NCBI GenBank assembly: GCA_012729405.1
Contig: JAAYDH010000003.1
Span: 1-26,376 of the forward strand
Direction: 5' to 3'
DNA: 26,376 nt
Origin: Erysipelotrichaceae bacterium
Lineage (GTDB): Bacteria > Bacillota_I > Bacilli_A > RFN20 > CAG-826
The notes below the pieces were generated by a model, which saw nothing but the letters and a program-made list of their open reading frames with translations, was not told the origin of the DNA and made no database searches. This document shows, in pieces, positions 20,016 through 26,376 of this stretch. Position 1 is the first letter of the stretch, and each line of letters begins with the position of its first letter. The position numbers were made by a program, and so were the translations under genes.

Positions 20016-21293
20016 ATGTTTATCGATCGCGCAGTCGTGGAAGTCCGCTCGGGAAAAGGTGGCGATGGGGCCATCGCTTTTTTGCGCGAAAAGTTTATGC
20101 CTAATGGTGGTCCAGCGGGAGGAAATGGTGGTCGCGGTGCAAGCGTCCTTTTCCGAGCTAATAGTCACATCAATACTCTCTACAATTTCCGCCACAGCAA
20201 AACCTTTATTGGTCCGGATGGCGAAAAGGGCGGAATCAAAAATCAATATGGCAAAGCTGCCAAAGATATTATCGTCGATGTTCCGGTCGGAACAGTTATT
20301 TTCGAAGAAAAAGATCATAAAGTGATCGCTGATTTAAATGAAGATGGCAAAGTCATCTGCGTCGCTAAAGGTGGTCGGGGAGGTCGAGGTAACACTTGTT
20401 TTAAGAGCCCAACCAACCGCGCTCCAAAAATTGCTGAAAATGGCGAACCAGGTGAAACCAAGAGATTAATTCTAGAATTAAAATTACTCGCCGATGTTGG
20501 ATTAGTCGGTTATCCTAGCGTGGGAAAATCAACCTTACTATCCCTCGTGTCTTCCGCGCGTCCTGAAATCGCGGACTATCCTTTTACCACTCTCGTTCCT
20601 AATCTCGGAGTGGTTCACACAAAAGATGGTCGCAGTTTTGTGATGGCGGATCTTCCCGGCCTCATCGAAGGCGCCCATCAAGGTAAGGGTTTAGGCTTAC
20701 GCTTCCTCCGTCACATTGAGAGATGCCGAGTCATCGTCCATATTGTTAATATGGGATTATCAGACCGCGATCCCTACCAAGATTATTTAATTATAAATAA
20801 CGAGCTTAAGAGCTACGGCTTTGGGCTCGATAAACGCCCAATAATTCTCGTCGCTAGCAAGATGGACGAAGAAGGGGCTGAGAAACGCTTAAAGAAATTT
20901 GAAGAGCAATTTGGCCAGCCGATTATTCCAATCTCTGCTCTCACCGATGATGGACTTGACAAGTTGCTTTATGCATGTGCGGACTTGCTCGATAAAACGC
21001 CGCATTTTCCTCTTTACGGAGATGATGAAAATGAACTCGACTTCAAAGTTTATGAACTCCCTGAGGAAGAGAAGGAATTTCATATCCGTCGCCTCGATGC
21101 TCATAAATGGAGAATTGAGGGTGATAAAATTATTAAATTCTACCGCATGACCAACATCTCAACTGATGAAGGGATGATGCTTTTGATGATGAAACTTCGC
21201 AAATTAAAAATTGATGATACTTTAGAGACACTCGGAGCTTCCGACGGAGATACCGTCTTTCTCGATGACTTTTCGTTTGAATACTGGAGTTGA
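20016..21293 (+). CDS. obg: GTPase Obg (CgtA)
   Basis: Obg is an essential GTPase tied to large-subunit assembly and the stringent response. The 425 residues have three domains: the glycine-rich Obg fold (GKGGDG, GGPAGGNGGRG, GGRGGRGN), the G domain with G1 GYPSVGKST (165-173), the switch DYPFTTLVPNLG and G3 DLPGLIEGAHQGKGLG, and the C-terminal OCT domain from about 350. G4 is the SKMD form. I start at ATG 20016 after GAGGAG; a longer frame from 19947 would read through the terminator and promoter and is not real. The stop is 5 nt before nadE. Confidence 0.97.
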   Translation: MFIDRAVVEVRSGKGGDGAIAFLREKFMPNGGPAGGNGGRGASVLFRANSHINTLYNFRHSKTFIGPDGEKGGIKNQYGKAAKDIIVDVPVGTVIFEEKDHKVIADLNEDGKVICVAKGGRGGRGNTCFKSPTNRAPKIAENGEPGETKRLILELKLLADVGLVGYPSVGKSTLLSLVSSARPEIADYPFTTLVPNLGVVHTKDGRSFVMADLPGLIEGAHQGKGLGLRFLRHIERCRVIVHIVNMGLSDRDPYQDYLIINNELKSYGFGLDKRPIILVASKMDEEGAEKRLKKFEEQFGQPIIPISALTDDGLDKLLYACADLLDKTPHFPLYGDDENELDFKVYELPEEEKEFHIRRLDAHKWRIEGDKIIKFYRMTNISTDEGMMLLMMKLRKLKIDDTLETLGASDGDTVFLDDFSFEYWS

Positions 21294-21298
21294 TGATT

Positions 21299-22048
21299 AT
21301 GAAACTGGCCGATTATTTACAAGAAGTTAAAAAATTTTTGCAGGATATGCTCAAGAACACGGGAGCAGCTACTTATGTTCTCGGTCTTTCGGGAGGTATC
21401 GATTCCTCTTTAGTGGCAGCTTTAACCAAAGAAGCGGTCGGTAAAGATAAACTGATGTGTATTATGATGCCGATTGACTCTCATCCTGATGACTTGAAAG
21501 ACGCCATTTCTTTAGCGGATCATTTAAAACTCAACTATCTCATCATTGATGGTTCAAAGAGCTTCCATGCCACGGTTGACGAATTCAAAAAGCGAGGCGC
21601 CGAACTTAATCAAGTCGCTCTCACTAACCTAAAGGTTAGAATTAGAATGACCATCCTTTACGCCTACGCCGGATCGCATAGCGGATTAGTTCTCGGCACC
21701 GATAATGCCGATGAAAGATATACCGGTTACTTCACTAAGTACGGCGATGGGGCCGCTGATTTGATGCCCATCTGCCATCTTCTGAAGTCGGAAGTAAAAC
21801 AAGCCGCTGCAATGCTCGGTGTCCCCGACTTTCTTGTCAATCGTGTTCCGTCGGCAGGATTATTCCTTGGACAAACCGATGAAAAAGAGATGGGAGTCAC
21901 CTATTGCGATTTAGATGCTTACCTAGCTGGTAAGGAAGTAGCTCCCGAAGTGAAGAGTCGCATTGAATATTTGCACAAAATTAGCAATCACAAACGCGAT
22001 CCAATTCCCACACCAATTCCTTACAAACGAGAAGAAGATGGAAAATAA
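21299..22048 (+). CDS. nadE: Ammonia-dependent NAD synthetase
   Basis: NadE makes NAD from nicotinic acid adenine dinucleotide using ammonia and ATP. The 249-residue protein has the ATP-pyrophosphatase loop LGLSGGIDSS (29-38), then NLKVRIRMTILYAYA, GTDNADERYTGYFTKYGDGAADLMPI and LLKSEVKQAA, all diagnostic. No glutaminase domain is fused, so ammonia is the nitrogen donor. ATG 21299 is 9 nt from GGAG; a TTG at 21290 and an ATG at 21293 are too close to that site. It follows obg by 5 nt and overlaps a possible 31-codon gene at its end. Confidence 0.96.
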   Translation: MKLADYLQEVKKFLQDMLKNTGAATYVLGLSGGIDSSLVAALTKEAVGKDKLMCIMMPIDSHPDDLKDAISLADHLKLNYLIIDGSKSFHATVDEFKKRGAELNQVALTNLKVRIRMTILYAYAGSHSGLVLGTDNADERYTGYFTKYGDGAADLMPICHLLKSEVKQAAAMLGVPDFLVNRVPSAGLFLGQTDEKEMGVTYCDLDAYLAGKEVAPEVKSRIEYLHKISNHKRDPIPTPIPYKREEDGK

Positions 22049-22133
22049 GAAAGTTTTTATCGCAATTTTTGCTGCTTTATTGACTGCTTTAGTCTCATTG
22101 GCTTTAATCATTCTTATCGTCGCTATTTACTAA
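22038..22133 (+). CDS. Possible 31-residue membrane peptide
   Basis: A frame starting at ATG 22038, 11 nt inside the end of nadE in another frame, encodes MENKK followed by an unbroken hydrophobic helix of about 24 residues (Ala, Leu, Ile, Val) ending IVAIY. It fills almost the whole gap between nadE and ruvA, with GAGAAG just upstream as a weak ribosome site. The positive start and single membrane span are typical of real small membrane peptides, and the overlap would allow coupling. No family is recognised and a chance frame cannot be ruled out. Confidence 0.4.
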   Translation: MENKKVFIAIFAALLTALVSLALIILIVAIY

Positions 22134-22148
22134 CAAAGGAGAAGAATC

Positions 22149-22715
22149 ATGATTTATTTTCTCAAAGGACGTGTCGCTCATCTTGATAAGGACACGGTCA
22201 TAGTCGATGTTCATGATGTTGGCTATCAAGTTTTAGTTTCCCGCATCGATGATTTTGAAATCGGTCAGGAGGTCTTTGTTTACACTCATAACGTCGTCAG
22301 AGAAGACGAACAATATCTTGTTGGGTTTAAAACACTAGAAGAGAAGTCGGTCTTTTTGTCTTTAATCAAAGTTAAAGGCCTCGGACCTCGCACAGCGATT
22401 AATGCCCTCAAAGCGACAACCCCACAACAAGTGATAACTGCAATTGCAAGCAACAACGTTGCTTATCTTAAAAAATTACCCGGAATCGGCGCCAAGGCTG
22501 CCGCTCAGATTATCCTAGATCTCAAAGGCATTTTAGCCGGAGGAGAAAAAGGTAATCCTGAGGTGTATGAAGACGTTTATGATGCCCTCAAAGAAATGGG
22601 CTTCAAAGGTGCTGCAATTGATCGCGTTTTAGCAACGATTAATGAACCTGATGCCAAACCAGAAGATGTCTTGCGCATCGCCCTTTCTAAGCTCAATGAG
22701 CTGAAGAAGAAATAG
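22149..22715 (+). CDS. ruvA: Holliday junction branch migration protein RuvA
   Basis: RuvA binds four-way junctions and loads RuvB. The 188 residues have the N-terminal OB fold (MIYFLKGRVAHLDKD, VGYQVLVS), two helix-hairpin-helix motifs with KGLGPRTA and PGIGAKAA, and a C-terminal three-helix domain III that contacts RuvB (VYDALKEMGFKGAAID). AAAGGAG precedes the ATG. ruvB starts 8 nt after its stop, and both sit at the end of the obg-nadE run. No ruvC is seen, as expected in Bacillota, which use RecU. Confidence 0.97.
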   Translation: MIYFLKGRVAHLDKDTVIVDVHDVGYQVLVSRIDDFEIGQEVFVYTHNVVREDEQYLVGFKTLEEKSVFLSLIKVKGLGPRTAINALKATTPQQVITAIASNNVAYLKKLPGIGAKAAAQIILDLKGILAGGEKGNPEVYEDVYDALKEMGFKGAAIDRVLATINEPDAKPEDVLRIALSKLNELKKK

Positions 22716-22723
22716 GAGAATAT

Positions 22724-23728
22724 ATGTCGAGATTATTAGATGCATTACCACATGGAGATGATCGTCAGGAAGAGATTTCTTTACGCCCTCGCACACTCGA
22801 TGAGTATGTCGGACAGAAGGACTTAAAGAAAAACCTTCGCATTTTTATTGGTGCAGCTCTCCATCGAGATGAACCTATCGACCACCTGCTTTTCTATGGT
22901 CCGCCCGGACTAGGAAAAACCACCCTCGCTTACGTTATCGCCAATGAGATGCACGCGAGCATCCACGTCGCGACTGGACCCAGCCTCGAAAAGACCGGGG
23001 ATCTAGCGGCTATTTTATCCGAATTAAAACCCGGTGATGTCCTCTTTATTGATGAGATTCACCGCTTGCCGAGAATCATTGAAGAATCCCTCTTTACCGC
23101 GATGGAAGATTTTCGCTTTTCGGTTGTGATTAATCGGGAAAATGGTTCGCGATCTTTGACGATGGATTTGCCACCTTTCACTCTTATCGGTGCGACCACC
23201 CGAGCTGGCAATTTAAGCTCGCCCTTAAGAGCACGTTTCGGTATAACCGAAAAAATCAATTATTACAGCGAAGATGAAATCTTAGAAATTGTTTTGAGAA
23301 CATCTCGTGTCTTCAAGACTGAAATTGATTTAGAAGCCGCTAAGATTATCAGCCAGAGAAGTCGTGGTACCCCTCGCATCGCTAACCGCCTTTTTAAGCG
23401 CGTTCGCGACTTCGCAAACTATGAAGGAAAAGATCGGATCAGTCTCGAAGATGCCAAAAAGGCTCTTAAAGCTTTGAAGGTTGACGAAATCGGACTTGAT
23501 GATGTTGATGTTCGCTACCTCGAAACACTAATCAATCGCTTCCATGGTGGTCCGGTCGGACTCGAAACTCTCGCCAACGCTATCGGAGAAGAGATTCCCA
23601 ATTTGGAGGATGTCTATGAACCATATCTAATTCAAATTGGCATGATTGAAAGAACTCCGCGAGGTCGAATCGCTAATCAAAAAGCTTATCAGCACCTCAA
23701 AATAACTCACCAAAACAAGCTGTTCTAA
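22724..23728 (+). CDS. ruvB: Holliday junction branch migration ATPase RuvB
   Basis: RuvB is the AAA+ motor of branch migration. The 334-residue protein has Walker A GPPGLGKT (59-66), Walker B LFIDEIHRL (108-116), sensor 1 GATTRAG, the arginine-finger segment PLRARFG, and the C-terminal winged helix ending in IGMIERTPRGR. The N-terminal RPRTLDEYVGQ is canonical. AGGAG precedes ATG 22724. A perfect 18-bp palindrome begins 5 nt after the stop; no U-tailed terminator is seen. Confidence 0.98.
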   Translation: MSRLLDALPHGDDRQEEISLRPRTLDEYVGQKDLKKNLRIFIGAALHRDEPIDHLLFYGPPGLGKTTLAYVIANEMHASIHVATGPSLEKTGDLAAILSELKPGDVLFIDEIHRLPRIIEESLFTAMEDFRFSVVINRENGSRSLTMDLPPFTLIGATTRAGNLSSPLRARFGITEKINYYSEDEILEIVLRTSRVFKTEIDLEAAKIISQRSRGTPRIANRLFKRVRDFANYEGKDRISLEDAKKALKALKVDEIGLDDVDVRYLETLINRFHGGPVGLETLANAIGEEIPNLEDVYEPYLIQIGMIERTPRGRIANQKAYQHLKITHQNKLF

Positions 23729-23732
23729 CCAT

Positions 23733-23750
23733 TCTTCGGTTAACCGAAGA
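23733..23750. repeat. Perfect 18-bp palindrome after ruvB
   Basis: TCTTCGGTT is followed directly by its reverse complement AACCGAAGA with no spacer bases. Without a T run it is a poor intrinsic terminator; it could be a dimeric-regulator site or a transcript-end hairpin. Confidence 0.6.
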
Positions 23751-23789
23751 TTGTCGTTCTATGCGAGCACATATACGCGCAATTTATTC

Positions 23790-23818
23790 TTGCATACATA
23801 GCGCATCTGTTGTATGTT
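23790..23818 (+). promoter_or_regulatory. Promoter of the secDF-like gene
   Basis: TTGCAT (23790-23795) lies 17 nt from TATGTT (23813-23818). An alternative -10 (TTATAT) overlaps just downstream. The transcript would begin near 23825 with a leader containing GGCGCGCC. Confidence 0.5.
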
Positions 23819-23867
23819 ATATCATAGGCGCGCCAGCGCAATCACTTATCACTCAGGAGGAAACATT

Positions 23868-26376
23868 ATGCGTAGACTTTGGGCTTATATTCTCTTAGCC
23901 TTGACTACATTAGTTATTGTAGGCACCACATTTGTGGGAGAAATCACAAAAGTAAATTCGAACAATCAATTTAGAAATGGACAGGAAATTACTTTCCGCG
24001 TCTCCGACAAAGATGATCAAGATGTCGAATTCACTGACTACGAGGCAGTTGACAACATCACCACGGTGATGGAAAGACGTCTCGAAACCGCGAAGGTTAC
24101 TTCTTATGAAATTTTGAAAGCCGGTTATGACACCATCAAGGTGAAGTTGACCGAAGAGACCGCTGGTGATTATCAAAATATCATCACTTATCTCTCCTTC
24201 AATGGCAACCTCGGCTTGACCTATGGCGATAATGCTTTGACTGCTGACGAATTCCTCCTCGAAGGCAAGAAAGCTTCTATTGATACTTACAACGGCTACC
24301 CGGCCATCTTGTTACCTGTCAATACCGAGTCTGTCGATGTGTTGTTGACCAACGCTCGCGATGATATCGAAAAAGATAACAGTCAATACGCTGAAGAAAT
24401 GACTGGCGAAGGTGATGAAACAAGCTTTAAATATTACCTATACCTTTGGTATGATTTTGAAGAAGACAAGACCAACTTCGAAGCTGCTACCAATGCGGAT
24501 AACCCATACAACTACCGCCTCCTCATGAAATTTGAAGTCTCTGCTGAAGAAGACGTTCAATATTACGATGACGGCAATGATAATCGTCTCTATTCCCTCA
24601 TCAATTTAGATACTAACAGCGATAGTGTCGCTTCCGTTAAGGAAAAGACCATCGCTTATAAGAACGCCCGTTACTTTGTAAACTTAATTAACGCCGGCGC
24701 TATTGATTACGATGTCCAATTCATGTATCAACAAAGAATCGATGCAACGATCGAATCATTGTTCGACGTTGACCGCCTCGCTTGGAATCGCACGCTTTCC
24801 GCAACCCTCTTTGTTCTCGTTGTTCTCGCTTTAATCCTCGTTGTTTACTATCGTATCGCCGCGATTGCCATTGGCACAATAAGCATCGCTGCTGCTTACC
24901 TTGGTTTATTATCAACCATTTGGTTCACCGCTGAATTCAGCATCTTCGGCGTTCTCGCTGTAATCGCTGTTTCAATCGCTTCTGTTATTAGCGGAGCCAT
25001 TTATATGGCTAAGCTAAAGAATGAATCTTATCGAGGCCGAAGTCTAAAGAAAGCCAATGCTGAAGCTTCGAAGAAATCCTTACTCCCAATCATTGATGTC
25101 AACATCGTTGTCATCGTGTTCGGTATCTTTGCTTATATCTTCGGAGGCGCTATTTTCCGTGCCTTTGCCGCGATTACCGTCATCGGTGGATTAGCTTCAA
25201 TTGCATTGAATACCTTCGGCTTGAAAGGCATGATGTGGCTCGCCACCAATGCGACAAGTTTGCAGGGCAAATACGATATGTTCGGCATCAATAGCGAAAG
25301 AGTTCCAAATCTCGTCAAAGAAGAAAAACAAAATTACTTCGGCGCTTACGCGGAGAAAAACTTAACCAAGAGATCTAAACTCGTCGGTATCATCTCAGCT
25401 GTTTTATTTGTCATTAGCTTAGGTGGTTCAATCACCTTCGCAGCTTTAAATAATGACAACGCTTTCGTCAATGCCCCAACTTCTTATACCTCTCAACTCA
25501 TTTTTGAGAGAACTTCAAGCACAGATAATGATGTCTCTTTCAAAGAACCGCTTATTAAAGAAATCCTCTCTCACATCTATCTTTATGAAGAAGATGCGGA
25601 CGGTAACTATGTTATTGATACCAATCCTCTCTATGTCGAAGACGTTGACGGCAACCCAACCAAGGACAGCCGTGTCGTCGAAATTTTCATACCGAAAATG
25701 CCTAATTCGATCATGTACGAAGAGGAAACTATCAACTTTTACTACTGCGCTGTCAAACTCGATTTGCATCTCACAAACGACGTCCTCGGCTTCTATAATG
25801 ATGGCACGATTGTTCAAGATGCCGATGGTACGTCTCTAAATGATAATTTAGCGGCTGTGATTAACGTCTTAGAAGACGATAACACTTCCGTCTCCTTAAA
25901 ATCACTTGCCACTAACGCCATCTCAAATGTGAGTTTTAGTTCAGTTAGCTATGCTATTGGTTTAGCCATCTTAGTCCTTGGCGTCTATTTCATGATTCGT
26001 TATCGCCTCTCTCGCGGTATCGCCTCTCTCGTCGTTACAACCCTCGTTAGTGGTGTTGTTCTCGGTATTCTATCTCTTCTCCGTTTACCGGTCTCTTCCC
26101 TCGTCTTGGCCGCTGTCCCAGTGGCTGCTATGTTTGCGATGATGATTTCGATCATTATTATGAACCGTGAAAGGGAATTAATTATTGATGACAAGGCTCA
26201 TGACGCCTCGATTGAAAACCGTCATCAATTAGCTATTAAAGCGACTTCCTTTGCTTTTACTGCCGTCAGCGCCATCACCATCTTCGTCGGCTGGATTGCC
26301 CTCGGATTCTTTGGCTTCGGCCCCGATGCTTCGGCGTGGATCTTCGGATTATTATTCCTCGGTGTCGTATTTGCCA
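23868..26376 (+). CDS. Divergent SecDF-like protein export membrane protein (3' end outside window)
   Basis: An open frame of 836 codons runs from ATG 23868 (CAGGAGG 9 nt upstream) to the window edge with no stop. One N-terminal helix (5-21) is followed by a large extracytoplasmic domain (to about 300), a bundle of helices from about 305, a new helix at about 505-523, a second extracytoplasmic domain (525-685), and another helix bundle. This duplicated 1 + 5 helix plan is that of SecD fused to SecF, which uses the proton gradient to help Sec export. ERRLETAKVTSYEILKAG and the GYDTIKVKL strand match the SecD P1 head region. The usual glycine-rich motif after each first helix (SecD GLDLxGG, SecF GIDFxGG) is not recognisable; the places read QFRNGQEITF and VNAPTSYTSQ. 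The position after ruvB fits secDF gene order. A different RND/MMPL transporter is the alternative. Confidence 0.72.
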   Translation, partial: MRRLWAYILLALTTLVIVGTTFVGEITKVNSNNQFRNGQEITFRVSDKDDQDVEFTDYEAVDNITTVMERRLETAKVTSYEILKAGYDTIKVKLTEETAGDYQNIITYLSFNGNLGLTYGDNALTADEFLLEGKKASIDTYNGYPAILLPVNTESVDVLLTNARDDIEKDNSQYAEEMTGEGDETSFKYYLYLWYDFEEDKTNFEAATNADNPYNYRLLMKFEVSAEEDVQYYDDGNDNRLYSLINLDTNSDSVASVKEKTIAYKNARYFVNLINAGAIDYDVQFMYQQRIDATIESLFDVDRLAWNRTLSATLFVLVVLALILVVYYRIAAIAIGTISIAAAYLGLLSTIWFTAEFSIFGVLAVIAVSIASVISGAIYMAKLKNESYRGRSLKKANAEASKKSLLPIIDVNIVVIVFGIFAYIFGGAIFRAFAAITVIGGLASIALNTFGLKGMMWLATNATSLQGKYDMFGINSERVPNLVKEEKQNYFGAYAEKNLTKRSKLVGIISAVLFVISLGGSITFAALNNDNAFVNAPTSYTSQLIFERTSSTDNDVSFKEPLIKEILSHIYLYEEDADGNYVIDTNPLYVEDVDGNPTKDSRVVEIFIPKMPNSIMYEEETINFYYCAVKLDLHLTNDVLGFYNDGTIVQDADGTSLNDNLAAVINVLEDDNTSVSLKSLATNAISNVSFSSVSYAIGLAILVLGVYFMIRYRLSRGIASLVVTTLVSGVVLGILSLLRLPVSSLVLAAVPVAAMFAMMISIIIMNRERELIIDDKAHDASIENRHQLAIKATSFAFTAVSAITIFVGWIALGFFGFGPDASAWIFGLLFLGVVFA

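Noticed and set aside
1..26376. CRISPR arrays, insertion sequences, tRNA genes, phage or restriction-defence genes
   Set aside because: I looked for direct repeats with spacers, terminal inverted repeats with transposase motifs, tRNA-like cloverleaves and defence-type domains; none could be supported.

Overview
The window looks like a chromosomal segment of an uncultured low-to-moderate-GC Bacillota, probably in or near the Bacilli/Mollicutes-related gut lineages. Support comes from strong AGGAGG-type ribosome binding sites, two T-box riboswitches, an L21-type leader, the Prp protease paired with an extended L27, and gene orders known from Bacillus (ysoA-tig-lon-ysxC, rplU-prp-rpmA-obg, ruvA-ruvB). 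TGA is used as a stop (radC, obg), so this is not the mycoplasma genetic code. No transposase, phage gene, CRISPR array, tRNA or rRNA was seen.

Layout. 1-1082: end of a nitroreductase-like gene, then an orphan AT-rich lipoprotein gene and a bidirectional terminator. 1102-2872 (minus): a tyrosine phenol-lyase-like PLP enzyme behind a T-box riboswitch whose specifier reads as a Tyr codon. 2947-5416: a GNAT acetyltransferase, a 51-residue zinc-ribbon protein, and the cysteine pair cysK-cysE. 5474-8974: a single polypeptide joining a SpeA-type arginine decarboxylase to an agmatine deiminase, followed 6 nt later by N-carbamoylputrescine amidase. Together these form a complete arginine-to-putrescine route in two genes. 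8996-9634 (minus): the PLP homeostasis protein YggS/YlmE.

9879-15118: a TPR-like protein in the place of Bacillus ysoA, trigger factor, Lon and the GTPase YsxC; clpX and lonB, which lie in this order in Bacillus, are absent. 15102-17944: a Val-type T-box and valS. 17966-18870: a hairpin that is both a terminator-like structure and the cover of a Shine-Dalgarno site, an unrecognised 60-residue membrane peptide, and radC. 18879-19934: L21 leader, rplU, prp, rpmA. 20016-23728: obg, nadE, a possible 31-residue membrane peptide, ruvA and ruvB. 23868-end: an unusually divergent SecDF-like protein that runs off the window.

The most notable points are the decarboxylase-deiminase fusion with its amidase partner, and the T-box-controlled tyrosine phenol-lyase, where a starvation-type switch sits on an enzyme normally regarded as catabolic. 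Four PLP-linked proteins (lyase, CysK, decarboxylase and the PLP carrier YggS) occur within the first 9.7 kb. All assignments come from reading motifs by eye; no database search was run.
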